From: JBGPTF01 sp041490445
GTDB lineage: Bacteria; Acidobacteriota; Terriglobia; Acidiferrales; UBA7541
NCBI GenBank assembly: GCA_041490445.1
Contig: JBGPTF010000010.1
Coordinates: forward strand, 1 to 64,000
Direction: 5' to 3'
Length of the DNA stretch: 64,000 nucleotides
This document shows positions 48,389-57,707 of this stretch, piece after piece (position 1 is the first letter of the stretch; the number at the start of each line of letters is the position of its first letter). The notes beneath the pieces were generated by a model. It searched no databases and was not told the origin of the DNA. It saw nothing but the letters and a program-made list of their open reading frames with translations. The translations under genes and the position numbers were made by a program.

Positions 48389-49690
48389 TTACGTTTTCAT
48401 ACCGGCGTCGAGCGCGTCGTAGAAGGTGTTCAATTCCGTCGGCTGCGTGAAGATGTGCGTCGAGATGCGGATGCGCTCGGCGCCGCCGGCGATGCGGATG
48501 TTGCGCGCGGCGCATTCGTCGGCGATCTTTTTCAGCCCGCCCGTCGTTGCGCCGGGCGGCACGGCCGGAACAGGCTCGAAGCTCACCATTCCGCCATAGA
48601 AGGTGTCGTCGCTGGCGTTGACGATGCGCGCCTGCGGGTAGCGCGCCACGCGGTCGCGCACCTGCCTGGCGAGTTGGTGGGCGCGCGCGTAGATCCGCTC
48701 GCTGCCGATTTGCTGATGGAATTCGAGCGCGGCCTTCAGCCCGACCATCACCGAAAGATTCGACGTGCCGAGCCAGGAGAAGCGATAAGCCTTCAGGTCG
48801 TAATTATTCCAGTTCGCGGTGGCGATGTTGACCCACAGATCCTTCAGCCGCTCCTCGCGAATATAGAGCAGGCCGGTGCCGATCGGCGCCATCAGCCATT
48901 TGTGGGGGCTCGTGCCGTAGAAATCGCAGCCGATGTCGTGCAGGTCGAGCGGGATTTGTCCGATGGCATGCGCGCCGTCTACATGGCTCAACACGCCGCG
49001 CTCGCGGGCCAGGGCGCAGATTTCTTTCGCGGGCAGGATGACCCCGGTGACGGTCGTGATGTGGCTGAAAAACACGATGCGGGTTCTTGGCGTGATCGCG
49101 CGGGCGAACAGTTCGACGATTTGCTCGTTCGATGCCGGCGGCTTCGGCAGCGCCACGAAATTCAGCTTCACGTCGTGCCGTGCCGCTCGCTGCTCCCAGC
49201 CGCAGCGCCCGCCCGGGTGCTCCTGATCGGTGAGGAGAACTTCCTCGCCCGGCTTCATGTCGAGGCCGTTGCAGACGATGTTGTTCGCTTCGGTGGCGTT
49301 GCGCACAATTGCCAGCTCGTCGGTTTTCACGTGCAGAAACGGGGCCAGGGCCTCGCGCAGTTCATGCAGCGGCGTATTTTCCGCATAACCGAACCAGGGC
49401 AAGTCCGGTTCGCGGAATTCCTCCGCATAGAGAACGTGGTCAATCATCGCGCGCAGCACGGGCAGCGGCGCGCAGCCCAGCGAGCCGCAGTTCAAGTTGA
49501 TGCGATCGGCGGCGAGCAGCCATTGCCGGCGCAGCTCGGCCCAATAGCGTTCGGGGTCGGACGCGAACAGATCCGAAGGTGGCAGAGAAGGCGTGCGCTG
49601 CGCGAATACTTGTTCAGCGCGCGCGAGGGGGATGCCGAAAAGCGTGGCGGCAACGGCGGCGCGTTTGAGGAAGTCGCGGCGATGCAGCAT
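48389..49690 (-). CDS. Tat-exported class V aminotransferase-fold protein
   Basis: A 433-residue PLP-fold enzyme. The N-terminus MLHRRDFLKRAAVAATLFGI is a twin-arginine signal. NATEANNIVCNG (~130-141), HVDGAHAIGQIPLDL (~213-227) with the PLP-contacting Asp, and GTSPHKWL (~236-243) with the Schiff-base Lys match isopenicillin-N-epimerase/cysteine-desulfurase-like proteins. The extracytoplasmic location is unusual for PLP enzymes but common for this annotated group. GGAGGTG precedes ATG 49690. The reaction is unknown. Confidence 0.85.
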   Translation of the reverse strand: MLHRRDFLKRAAVAATLFGIPLARAEQVFAQRTPSLPPSDLFASDPERYWAELRRQWLLAADRINLNCGSLGCAPLPVLRAMIDHVLYAEEFREPDLPWFGYAENTPLHELREALAPFLHVKTDELAIVRNATEANNIVCNGLDMKPGEEVLLTDQEHPGGRCGWEQRAARHDVKLNFVALPKPPASNEQIVELFARAITPRTRIVFFSHITTVTGVILPAKEICALARERGVLSHVDGAHAIGQIPLDLHDIGCDFYGTSPHKWLMAPIGTGLLYIREERLKDLWVNIATANWNNYDLKAYRFSWLGTSNLSVMVGLKAALEFHQQIGSERIYARAHQLARQVRDRVARYPQARIVNASDDTFYGGMVSFEPVPAVPPGATTGGLKKIADECAARNIRIAGGAERIRISTHIFTQPTELNTFYDALDAGMKT

Positions 49691-49787
49691 CGAACACCTC
49701 CGCAGTGGAATATCGCGCGGAGTCTAGCAGAAAGGTGAGGACGCGAACATCGAATCGGATCATCCGGAGGATGGAAGCGGCTGGGCG

Positions 49788-50624
49788 CTATTTCCGCTTC
49801 TTTTCTTTCTTGCCGACTTTTTTCCAGCGTTCGTCGAGCGACTCTTTGGTGAAGAGCGAATCGTCAAGGCCCGTGTTGTACTGGCACTCTTCGATAAAGA
49901 GCTGGCTGGTCTTGAGCCCATTGCGCTCCGAAGCTACTTGGAAGGGTGTCTGCAGGTTCTGAATCGGGTGGTAGTTTGAATAGAATTCTGCCTCCCGGAC
50001 GCGAAGGCGGGTATTGGGGTTGCGCGTGATCACTTCCTTGCGGATGGGCAGGTGCGTTAACCGGTCGAGAGCGAAACGGATCGTGCGCCCTTCCTTGTCC
50101 ACGAGTTCCACCCAGTCCGACTCTTTCAGATCCACAATGTCGGGACCAGCGTAACGGAAGATCATTCCCGGATCCTTAATCCGGTAGCGAAGAATGTCGT
50201 CAATTCCTTTCTCCATGTCATCCTTCCGCTGCGCGAGTGAATCTTCCGGGGCGTCCTGCACGCCTCCCCGATCCATGATCCAGCCATGATCGCCGTTGAA
50301 GACTTGAATGATGGTGCGCTTCGAGGAGAACTCCGTACGTTCCTTATCGGGAAGCTTGGTGTAGTCGAAGAATTTTTCGTAGCCAATGACTTCGCCGGAA
50401 TGGCCGAACGCGCTCACGCGTCCTATGCATGTAGAGTCCTTAAGGTTTAGGTACTCGTCGCCGCCCAGCGCCTGGATCGCCTGCTGGAGCAGTTCTTTTG
50501 CCTTCGCAGCGCTCTGGTCCGGCAGCAGCACCTGGCCCGTCTGGGGGCGCGGTGTGGTTCCGCCGGCTAAAACGGCGCCGGCGAGGAAAAGGCCAAGCCA
50601 GATGGAGCGCCGCATTAACCGCAT
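49788..50624 (-). CDS. Exported protein, possibly LolA-like fold
   Basis: A 278-residue secreted protein with a signal peptide (~5-22). Then KELLQQAIQALGGDEYLNLK, an opening seen in many acidobacterial exported proteins, and a beta-rich body (YEKFFDYTKLPDKERTEF, IDRLTHLPIRKEV-type strands) loosely like LolA/outer-membrane lipoprotein-sorting domains. The C-terminus is Lys-rich. GGAGG lies nine bases before the ATG, and the gene overlaps the SDR stop by 10 bases. Function unassigned. Confidence 0.65.
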   Translation of the reverse strand: MRLMRRSIWLGLFLAGAVLAGGTTPRPQTGQVLLPDQSAAKAKELLQQAIQALGGDEYLNLKDSTCIGRVSAFGHSGEVIGYEKFFDYTKLPDKERTEFSSKRTIIQVFNGDHGWIMDRGGVQDAPEDSLAQRKDDMEKGIDDILRYRIKDPGMIFRYAGPDIVDLKESDWVELVDKEGRTIRFALDRLTHLPIRKEVITRNPNTRLRVREAEFYSNYHPIQNLQTPFQVASERNGLKTSQLFIEECQYNTGLDDSLFTKESLDERWKKVGKKEKKRK

Positions 50625-51379
50625 AGGACCGCGCCTCCATTTACGTTGAGAACCTCGCCGGTTATGAACGTAGCCAGGTCCGACGCCAGGAACAGGATCG
50701 GCCCAGCGACTTCTTCGGCGGTAGCGACGCGGCCGAGCGGGATCTGCGCGTATGCAAACTTGCGCCCTGCCTTGGTTTCGAGCACGGGCTTCGACATGTC
50801 GGTGTCCACCCAGCCGGGTGCGACCGAATTCACCAGGATGTTATGGCGCGCGAGTTCGGTGGAAAGTCCCTTGACCATGCTGATGATGGCGCCTTTGGTG
50901 GCGGCGTAGTGTGCGTGAAAAGCTTCGCCGCGCTGCCCGGCAGTCGAACTGACGGCGATGATCCGGCCCGCGCGCTGCGCAATCATCTGCGGGACAACAT
51001 AGTGAATCACGGAGTACACGCTCTTCAAATTCACCCGCATCATCTCATCCCACTCGCGCTCACTCAATTTCTCGATCGGCCTGTCCTCCGCGTTCCAGAT
51101 GCCGGCATTGGCCACCAGGATGTCCAGCCGGCCAAGGCGCTCGCGCGTGAACGCGACAAGTTTCTTCGCGTCGGCCATGCGGCCGAGGTCCGCCTTCAGT
51201 GCTTCGACGCGCGTGCTGTGCTTCCGCGCTTCCTGCTCGACCTGCTCGGCCGCTTCGCGGCTGCGAAAATAGCTGAAAACCACATCCGCGCCGGCCTGCG
51301 CGAACAATTTCACGGCTGCGGCGCCGATGCCGCGCGAACCGCCCGTGATCAAAGCTGCCTTGCCCGCAAGTGAAATCAT
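50615..51379 (-). CDS. SDR-family oxidoreductase (FabG-like)
   Basis: A 254-residue classical SDR: TGGSRGIG at ~11-18, ANAG at ~88-91, a Ser in AVSSTAGQ, and HYAATKGAI giving Y-x-x-x-K. It ends with GEVLNVNGG. The shape matches 3-oxoacyl-ACP reductase relatives, but no acyl-carrier or fatty-acid genes adjoin. ATG 51379 has GGGGG upstream. The downstream exported-protein gene overlaps it. Confidence 0.88.
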   Translation of the reverse strand: MISLAGKAALITGGSRGIGAAAVKLFAQAGADVVFSYFRSREAAEQVEQEARKHSTRVEALKADLGRMADAKKLVAFTRERLGRLDILVANAGIWNAEDRPIEKLSEREWDEMMRVNLKSVYSVIHYVVPQMIAQRAGRIIAVSSTAGQRGEAFHAHYAATKGAIISMVKGLSTELARHNILVNSVAPGWVDTDMSKPVLETKAGRKFAYAQIPLGRVATAEEVAGPILFLASDLATFITGEVLNVNGGAVLCG

Positions 51380-51467
51380 CAAACCCCCAGTCACAACAGA
51401 GTGAACCGCCTGCAGTTCACATCGGAAAACGCATTGGCAAACGCGATCTTGCAACCGCGGTCAAGCA

Positions 51468-52217
51468 TCAAGCGCGCATATGCGCACCACGGGCGGCAGA
51501 GACCAGTTCACGGAAGAGCGCGGCGGCGAGCGAGTCACCAGCCATGCGCTCCGGATGCCACTGCACACCGGTCACCCAGTTCCCTTCACCGGTCCATTCC
51601 ACTGCTTCGATGATTTCATCGGCTGCTCTGGCCGCGACTCGAAGGCTTCTACCCGGCCGGAGGATCGCCTGATGGTGCGAGCTGTTGACTCGCACCTCCG
51701 CGGCGCCCGCAAGCTGGGCGAGGCGAGTGCCCGGTTCGATGTGCACGGCGTGGCAGGGCTCGGTGGCCTTGCGGTCATTCCACTCGTGCTGAATCTTCGT
51801 CTGGATTTCGCTCGGGATGTCCTGAATCAGCGTTCCGTCGAGGTAAACGTTTAGCGATTGCACGCCGTAGCAGATGGCAAGAACGGGCTTTCCCTCGGCA
51901 AACGCATGTTTGATCAGCGCAAAATCGGTGCGCTCTCGAGCCGCGTCGGCTTCGCCGCATGCCTTTCGGCGCGGAGCCTTGTAAAGGGAGGGATCCACAT
52001 CTGCCGGGCTGCCCGGCAGCACGATGGCATCCAGGCTTCGCGCAAGGGTTTGTAGCTCAGCGGGGGAGAGCGCAAGGGAGATTTCACCAGGCTCGCCACC
52101 TGCCTCTCTTATGAAGTTCAAGTAGAGGTCGTACTTCGCGCGAATCCCCTTAACCTCTTCATTTCTAGTGCGATAGGGGACTCCGATTCGAGGACCCCTC
52201 GCTCCGGCAGAGTGCAT
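51468..52217 (-). CDS. Class I glutamine amidotransferase, gamma-Glu-GABA hydrolase type
   Basis: A 249-residue C26-peptidase-like enzyme. VLAICYGVQSLNVYLDG holds the nucleophile Cys (~115), SSHHQAI a substrate-side His pair, and VQWHPERM the catalytic His and Glu. The PGSPADVDPSLY segment fits PuuD-type gamma-glutamyl hydrolases. It would cleave gamma-glutamyl amides; other puu genes are not nearby. Confidence 0.85.
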   Translation of the reverse strand: MHSAGARGPRIGVPYRTRNEEVKGIRAKYDLYLNFIREAGGEPGEISLALSPAELQTLARSLDAIVLPGSPADVDPSLYKAPRRKACGEADAARERTDFALIKHAFAEGKPVLAICYGVQSLNVYLDGTLIQDIPSEIQTKIQHEWNDRKATEPCHAVHIEPGTRLAQLAGAAEVRVNSSHHQAILRPGRSLRVAARAADEIIEAVEWTGEGNWVTGVQWHPERMAGDSLAAALFRELVSAARGAHMRA

Positions 52218-52395
52218 TTACTGCGCCTCCTGGAAGGTCGAAAGGCCATCCTACCATCGCGGCTCAGGTGCGGCAACCCGGCAGGTTGGTACTCGGCGGA
52301 CGTGATTTTCCACGCGGACGGAATGGCACCGTAGGAGCAGATTCGGAAGTTGTCATTGAAAATGGGCTCACTTGGTTCTGGCGCGAAACACTTAC

Positions 52396-53769
52396 TTACT
52401 GCGGTCGGGCCGAAAAGATACTGGTAACAGCGTGCGCCACACCAGAGCGGCGAGACCAGTACGATCGCAAATCGCCGACGAGGTAGAGCGAGCCGGTGGC
52501 GAAAATGACGTCATCGGACTGCGCGAGTTCCAGGGCGCGCTCGAGCGCAGCCGCGGGCTCCGCGACGACTTCAAGCTCTCGAGCGAGATGGCCCGTCATT
52601 TCCGCGAGCACGTCCGCAGAAATCGCGCGCGACTGCCGCGGTGCAGTGAGGATTACTGTGCCGGCGCGGGGAAAGAGCAGGCCGCAAATCTCGTCGACAG
52701 CCTTGTCCCGCATTGCGCCGTAGACGAGCAGGATCCGGCGGCCGGGAAAGTGGTCCTGCCAGAAGGCGAGCAACTCGCGCGCGCCCGCAGGATTATGCGT
52801 GCCGTCGAGGAAGATCGTTGGGTGATCCGCAAGTCGCTCGAGGCGTCCGGGCCAGCGGACATTCGCAATGCCGCGGGCCATTGCGTCATCGTCCACGGGA
52901 AAACCGCGCTCGGCGAGCAGCCGTGCCGCCGCAACGGCAGTGACGGCGTTGCGCACCTGAAATCGGCCGGGCAGCGGCAGAGCCAGCGGGATGGTTCGCT
53001 TGGAATGCGTCGAAGCGACGACAGCGCGATAGCAGCCGTCTTCAGCGTGCAGTTCGGAGACGCGATAAGCGGCATCCAGTTCAACGAGCCGCGCGTCGAG
53101 CTTCGCAGCGCGCCGCGCGATCACCGCGCGCGCCTCGGGTCTTTCCGCTGCACTCACCACCCAGCCGCCCGGCTTGATGATTCCCGCCTTCTCCGATGCG
53201 ATCTCTTCGATCGAATGACCAAGATAGTTTTCGTGGTCGAAGTCAATCTGCGTGATCACGGCCACTTCAGGCGTAACAAGATTTGTCGCGTCCAGCCGAC
53301 CGCCCATCCCGACTTCATAAACGGCGAAATCCACCTGCTCCCGCGCGAACGCGCCGAAGGCCATGGCGGTGAGGCACTCGAAATACGTCGGATGGGCCGC
53401 CAGCGCTCCCGAGGCCATCAAGTGCTCGACCGCTTCGATTACCCGCGTGCAGGAAGCGGCGAATTCGGTGTCGGAGAGACTTTTGCCTGCGATGCGAATG
53501 CGCTCGTTGATCTGCTCAAGGTGCGGCGAAGTATAAAGCCCGGTGCGCAATCCCGCAGCGAGCAGGATCGAATCGAGCATCGCTGCCGTGGAGCCTTTGC
53601 CGTTCGTCCCGGCGATGTGCACACAGGGGCAGGCGCGATGAGGCGCGCCGAGATACTCGCTCAGGGTGGAAATGTTCTCGAGTCCGAATTTCTGGACGCG
53701 CGCCTGCCGCGGCGCCGCCAGTTCCTTGCCCAGCGTCAGCAGATAGCGGACTGCTTCGTCATACGTCAT
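52396..53769 (-). CDS. folC: Folylpolyglutamate / dihydrofolate synthase
   Basis: A 457-residue Mur-ligase-fold enzyme: HIAGTNGKGSTAAMLDS (~51-67) is the ATP loop, LYTSPHLEQINERIR (~78-92) and EVGMGGRLDATN (~140-151) carry family residues, and DGTHNPAGARELL lies in the C-terminal half. It adds glutamate to folates. ATG 53769 overlaps the end of accD by 11 bases; a TTG at 53778 is possible. The accD-folC pair is a known conserved neighbourhood in bacteria. Confidence 0.93.
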   Translation of the reverse strand: MTYDEAVRYLLTLGKELAAPRQARVQKFGLENISTLSEYLGAPHRACPCVHIAGTNGKGSTAAMLDSILLAAGLRTGLYTSPHLEQINERIRIAGKSLSDTEFAASCTRVIEAVEHLMASGALAAHPTYFECLTAMAFGAFAREQVDFAVYEVGMGGRLDATNLVTPEVAVITQIDFDHENYLGHSIEEIASEKAGIIKPGGWVVSAAERPEARAVIARRAAKLDARLVELDAAYRVSELHAEDGCYRAVVASTHSKRTIPLALPLPGRFQVRNAVTAVAAARLLAERGFPVDDDAMARGIANVRWPGRLERLADHPTIFLDGTHNPAGARELLAFWQDHFPGRRILLVYGAMRDKAVDEICGLLFPRAGTVILTAPRQSRAISADVLAEMTGHLARELEVVAEPAAALERALELAQSDDVIFATGSLYLVGDLRSYWSRRSGVAHAVTSIFSARPQ

Positions 53770-54622
53770 GCGGGCCAAGGAAAAAGTCGAATGCGGAAGC
53801 GATGTAATTTTTCAGGTCCTTGCGGGGAACGACCGTGTCGAGAAACCCATGCTCCAGCAGGAACTCGGCGCGCTGGAAGCCCTCGGGGAGCTTCTGGCGG
53901 ATGGTCTGCTCGATCACGCGCGGCCCGGCAAAGCCGATCAGCGCGCCGGGCTCGGCGATGTTCAGGTCACCCAGCATGGCGTAGCTGGCGGTCACGCCGC
54001 CCGTTGTGGGGTCGGTGAGCACGGAAATGTACGGCACGCGTGCTTCGTCGAGCCGCGCAAGCGCAGCGGCTACTTTCGCGAGCTGCATCAAGCTGACGGT
54101 GCCTTCCATCATCCGCGCGCCGCCCGAGCAGGAAACAATCACCAGCGGCTGCTTCTTCGCGATGGACATTTCGATCGCGCGCGTCACTTTCTCGCCGACC
54201 ACCGCTCCCATCGAGCCGCCGATAAAGTTGAATTCCATCGAACAACAGATAACTGGACGCGCGTTCAAGCGGCCTTCGGCGGTGAGGATCGCGTCGGAAA
54301 CCTTCAGCTTTCGCCGCGCGTCTTCCAGGCGCTGCTTGTAAGGTTTCGTATCGACGAATTCGAGCGGATCGGTCGAAAACAGCGTAGCGTCATGCTCGGT
54401 CCATTCACCATCATCGAGCAGGAGTTCAAGCCGCGCCTTCGCATCAAGCCGGAAATGGTGCTCGCACTTCGGGCAGACGTTCCAATTCGCCTCGAGGTCC
54501 TTTTTCCAGATGATGGCGCGGCAGGCTTGGCACTTGGTCCACAGGCCTTCCGTGCGGACGCGCCGCTCCTCACTTGGCGGCGGCATCTCCATCGGTTTTT
54601 TTTCGCGCTTGAACCAGGCCAT
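53759..54622 (-). CDS. accD: Acetyl-CoA carboxylase carboxyltransferase subunit beta
   Basis: A 287-residue AccD. The zinc ribbon is C-x2-C at CQAC and CPKC (~33-53). EFNFIGGSMGAVVGEKVTRA and CSGGARMMEGTVSLMQ are the crotonase-fold loops, and LTDPTTGGVTASYAMLGD is a further family block. It forms malonyl-CoA with the alpha subunit, which is not in this window. This makes two independent carboxyltransferases in the region. Confidence 0.95.
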   Translation of the reverse strand: MAWFKREKKPMEMPPPSEERRVRTEGLWTKCQACRAIIWKKDLEANWNVCPKCEHHFRLDAKARLELLLDDGEWTEHDATLFSTDPLEFVDTKPYKQRLEDARRKLKVSDAILTAEGRLNARPVICCSMEFNFIGGSMGAVVGEKVTRAIEMSIAKKQPLVIVSCSGGARMMEGTVSLMQLAKVAAALARLDEARVPYISVLTDPTTGGVTASYAMLGDLNIAEPGALIGFAGPRVIEQTIRQKLPEGFQRAEFLLEHGFLDTVVPRKDLKNYIASAFDFFLGPHDV

Positions 54623-54676
54623 GATGAACGATCACCCGGCAGTCAGAATGGAAATCGAAAACCGGCCCTCGATCCC

Positions 54677-55213
54677 TTAGTAGTCTATCCCCCGCTGCGC
54701 CAAGATGCCTTTCGTGTACGGGTGCTTCACCTCGCGCATCTCAGTGACGAGGTCCGCCTGTTCGACGAGCTTGGCATGCGCACTGCGGCCGGTGCAGATC
54801 ACGTGCACCTGCTCCGGGCGCCCGGCGAGCGCCGCGACCACCTTTTCGGCGTCGAGCATCTTGTAACTGATCACGTAGTTGATTTCGTCGAGCACGACCA
54901 AACCGTATTTCCCGCTGTAAATCTCGTCCCGGGCAAACTCCCAGGCCTGCTCGCACAGCCGGATGTCTTCCGGGTCCGTTTCCGCGCCGCCGACTTTCAC
55001 GAAGCCGCGGCCCATCGGGCGGATTGCAAACTTATCGTCGCCCAGCATCTTCGCGGCGTCCAGCTCGCCGTAGTGCCAAGAGCCTTTGATGAATTGCACC
55101 ATCAGCACTCGTAATCCCTGGCCCACGGCGCGAAAGGCGGTGCCGAGCGCACAAGTCGTCTTGCCTTTGCCTGGCCCCGTGTAAACGATCAGGAGGCCCT
55201 TTCCTTCCGGCAT
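54677..55213 (-). CDS. cobO: Cob(I)alamin adenosyltransferase
   Basis: A 178-residue CobA/BtuR-type enzyme. LLIVYTGPGKGKTTCALGTA (~7-26) is the P-loop, VLMVQFIKGSWHYGE the next strand, and VLDEINYVISYKML the Walker-B-like region; the C-terminus ends GILAQRGIDY as in the family. It makes adenosylcobalamin. GGGAG lies seven bases before ATG 55213. The window's radical SAM protein with a cobalamin-like domain would be a consumer of B12, though more likely of methylcobalamin. Confidence 0.92.
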   Translation of the reverse strand: MPEGKGLLIVYTGPGKGKTTCALGTAFRAVGQGLRVLMVQFIKGSWHYGELDAAKMLGDDKFAIRPMGRGFVKVGGAETDPEDIRLCEQAWEFARDEIYSGKYGLVVLDEINYVISYKMLDAEKVVAALAGRPEQVHVICTGRSAHAKLVEQADLVTEMREVKHPYTKGILAQRGIDY

Positions 55214-55479
55214 CGCATGCTCCCGCGAAGAATGCAAAAGTGTGAAGGCAGATGGGGCAAACGTCAAGCGCGCTCCCGAGGAAGGAAGTGCGTCACGCCG
55301 TGGCAGCGTGGTCCGTACAAACTCTCTCACCGCGGATCAGCCACGAAGGCACACAGGAACGAAGAGTGGCGAATCGCCAGCCATCCGGGCGCCGAGATGG
55401 TTGTTTACAGGTTCGAGCGGCGGCACCTTGCGCCGCAGTTTTCTTGCGAGAGGCATGCCGGGCAGATGTTCTATCTCGA

Positions 55480-55860
55480 TCAGGACAATTGCAGGCTGGA
55501 GCGCAACGTTTCGGCGAGTGCGGCAACTTTCGTTTGCGCTGCCGGAGACATCGCCCGGTTGCCCGGGCCGTCCTTTTCCCGGATGACGAGCCAGATGCCG
55601 GGGCGGTGAATGCCGCTGTCATGGCAGATTGCGCCGGTCAGTTGCGCGATTTCGAGATCGCTCCCGGATAATTCGCGCTCGAGAATGCTGCGCGCTTCGT
55701 CGAGCAGGTCTTTGAACCCTTGCGAGGCGAGCATCGGATCCACGCCGCGCGGCACCGGCGCTTCGACTTCTTCCAGATCGTAATCGGGCATGGGCCGCGT
55801 GATCATCAGTTCGACCGAGGCGCTCTGCGCGTTGGGATCGTGCGTGATCTTGATTTCCAT
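55480..55860 (-). CDS. Hypothetical protein after rlmH
   Basis: A 126-residue acidic protein: MEIKITHDPNAQSASVELMI, then a MPDYDLEEVEAP linker and a helical C-terminal half (LASQGFKDLLDEARSILERE). No signal or membrane segment. ATG 55860 is chosen by composition; the frame extends upstream into the rlmH 3' end without support. It follows rlmH by 25 bases. Function unknown. Confidence 0.6.
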   Translation of the reverse strand: MEIKITHDPNAQSASVELMITRPMPDYDLEEVEAPVPRGVDPMLASQGFKDLLDEARSILERELSGSDLEIAQLTGAICHDSGIHRPGIWLVIREKDGPGNRAMSPAAQTKVAALAETLRSSLQLS

Positions 55861-55885
55861 CGTGAAATGTTTTACCTCATCTCCG

Positions 55886-56317
55886 TTATTTCGGGTAGGG
55901 GTGCCCGGCGAGAATTGCAAAAGCGCGGTAAATCTGTTCGGCCAGGACGACGCGGGCGAATTCATGCGGCATGGTCAGTGTGGAGAGAGCGAGCTTCATC
56001 TGGGAGCGCTGGCGCAGCTCGTCGGGGAAACCATCGGCGTCGCCACAAAGAAAAACCAACTCGCGCGTGCCGCGGTCGCGCTGTTCGCCGAGCCACTGGG
56101 CAAACTGCTGCGATGTAAGTTGCTTGCCGCTCGCATCGAGCAGAACGACTTTCGCACCCGGCTCCAGTTTTTGTTTTTTGAGTGCTGCTTCGCTCGCTTC
56201 GCGCAGCTCCACCGTCTCAAGATCGCAGTAATACCGGATGCGGCCAACGTAGTCGTCGAGCAGAGCGCGAATTTCCGCCCGCCGTGTCTTTCCCAGCATC
56301 ACCAACCGAATTCTCAT
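55886..56317 (-). CDS. rlmH: 23S rRNA (pseudouridine-1915-N3) methyltransferase RlmH
   Basis: A 143-residue SPOUT enzyme: MRIRLVMLGKT start, VVLLDASGKQLTSQQFA, ELVFLCGDADGFPDELR for SAM binding, and ALSTLTMPHEFARVVLAEQI with HPYPK at the end match RlmH throughout. It modifies pseudouridine 1915 in helix 69. It follows the sigma54 activator gene by 53 bases. GAGG precedes the ATG. Confidence 0.95.
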   Translation of the reverse strand: MRIRLVMLGKTRRAEIRALLDDYVGRIRYYCDLETVELREASEAALKKQKLEPGAKVVLLDASGKQLTSQQFAQWLGEQRDRGTRELVFLCGDADGFPDELRQRSQMKLALSTLTMPHEFARVVLAEQIYRAFAILAGHPYPK

Positions 56318-56370
56318 CAGTCCTCGGCGATGTCCCGGAGCCGCCCGGTCTGTTCCAATTGCCGCAAGGC

Positions 56371-57312
56371 TTACAGCAAGCCGTACTTCTTCCGTTTTTC
56401 GAGAAGGGTCTTCCGGCTGATGCCGAGAATCTCCGCAGCACGGGAAATCTTGTAATGAGTGGCTTCCAGCGTCGCGTAGACGGCGTCGCGCTCGAGCTCT
56501 TCGATCGAGCGCAGATTTTTCTCTGACAGCCCCGCAGACTTCGAAATCGTTGTGAAATCTTCAGCCCGCAGCACAGTGCCGGCGCCGGGCTTCTTGGAGA
56601 AGACCAGGGCATGCTCGATGGCGTTTCTCAGCTCGCGGACGTTTCCCGGCCAATCGTACGATTCCAGCAGGCGCGTAGCGCCGGGATCCAACTGGGTGCC
56701 GGGCCGGCCGTGCACTGCCGCCAGGCGTCCAAGCAAGTGTTGCGCGAGCGGCAGAATGTCCTTGCGGCGTTCGCGCAGCGGCGGAACGAAGACGACGAGG
56801 ACATTCAAGCGGAAATACAAGTCTTCCCGAAAGCGGCCGGCAACGACGGCGCTGCCGAGGTCGGTGTTTGTCAATGCGATGAGACGCGCGTTGATGTGGA
56901 GCGTTTCCGTTCCGCCTAGTCGTTCGAACGACCGTTCCTCCAGCACACGCAAGAGCTTTGCCTGCACACCCGGCGCGAGCGCCGCCACTTCATCGAGCAA
57001 GATCGTGCCGCCCTGCGCCAGCTCGAATCGGCCGAGCTTGCGCGCGACGGCGCCGGTGAAAGCGCCCTTCTCGTGGCCAAACAATTCGGATTCGACCAAT
57101 TCGGCGGGCAGGCTGGCGCAGTCAATTTTCAAGAACGGAGCATCCCGGCGCAGGCCAGCCTCATGGATCCAACGGGCGAGATGATCTTTGCCGGTGCCGC
57201 TTTCGCCGGTGATGAGGATTGTGGTGGCCGTCTCGGCGACTTTCCGGGCAAGTTCGAGAACGCGCAACGAAACGGGGTCAACGGCCACCCAGTCAATGCG
57301 CGCGGGACTCAT
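56371..57312 (-). CDS. Sigma54 enhancer-binding protein without receiver domain
   Basis: A 313-residue activator. The AAA+ domain has GESGTGKDHLA (~36-46) as Walker A, ESELFGHEKGAFTGA (~73-87) with the sigma54-contacting GAFTGA loop, a Walker-B-like ILLDEVAAL, and REDLYFRLNVLVVFVPPLRER. The C-terminus is a Fis-type helix-turn-helix (ISRAAEILGISRKTLLEKRK). Only ~15 residues precede the AAA+ core, so there is no regulatory domain. ATG 57312 overlaps the rsfS stop (ATGA). Confidence 0.93.
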   Translation of the reverse strand: MSPARIDWVAVDPVSLRVLELARKVAETATTILITGESGTGKDHLARWIHEAGLRRDAPFLKIDCASLPAELVESELFGHEKGAFTGAVARKLGRFELAQGGTILLDEVAALAPGVQAKLLRVLEERSFERLGGTETLHINARLIALTNTDLGSAVVAGRFREDLYFRLNVLVVFVPPLRERRKDILPLAQHLLGRLAAVHGRPGTQLDPGATRLLESYDWPGNVRELRNAIEHALVFSKKPGAGTVLRAEDFTTISKSAGLSEKNLRSIEELERDAVYATLEATHYKISRAAEILGISRKTLLEKRKKYGLL

Positions 57313-57707
57313 GGTCTGCCCGATTCCGAATGAGCGTGCGACGCGGGCGGACTCGGGACGGGAATGTCGAAACGCTTCGCAGCGCGCCACAGGCGTTCGA
57401 GATCGTAGAAGAGCCTTGCTTGTGGGCTGAACATGTGGACCACGAGGAAGCCAAAATCGAACAGGACCCACTCGGCGCCTGGGCGCCCCTCGCGATGCGC
57501 CAAGCCAACCCCGCGGCGGCCGAGCTGCTCCTCGATCTCTTCACCGATAGCTTGCATTTGCGGGCCGCTCCCGGCGGTACAGAGCAAGAAGCATTCGGCG
57601 AAGGCGCCAAGTGCTCTCAGATCGAGCACGGTCACACTCTCCGCCTGCTTGTTCTGGGCCGCCTCGATCGCCCAGCGAACTTCGGCACGCAGGGAATCCA
57701 GGTTCAC
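57309..57707 (-). CDS. rsfS: Ribosomal silencing factor RsfS
   Basis: A 132-residue protein with the RsfS pattern: AIEAAQNKQAESVTVLDLRA, FLLCTAGSGPQMQAIGEEIE, WVLFDFGFLVVHMFSPQARL and FYDLERLW. It binds L14 and blocks subunit joining when nutrients are low. GTG 57707 overlaps the nadD stop (GTGA). The C-terminal ~25 residues (IPVPSPPASHAHSESGRP) are extra. Confidence 0.93.
   Translation of the reverse strand: MNLDSLRAEVRWAIEAAQNKQAESVTVLDLRALGAFAECFLLCTAGSGPQMQAIGEEIEEQLGRRGVGLAHREGRPGAEWVLFDFGFLVVHMFSPQARLFYDLERLWRAAKRFDIPVPSPPASHAHSESGRP

Noticed and set aside
52372..54018. 548-codon plus-strand frame
   Set aside because: Antisense shadow of folC and the accD 3' end.
55214..55479. Cobalamin riboswitch before cobO
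   Set aside because: The B12-box consensus was not found on the minus strand in the 266-base gap.
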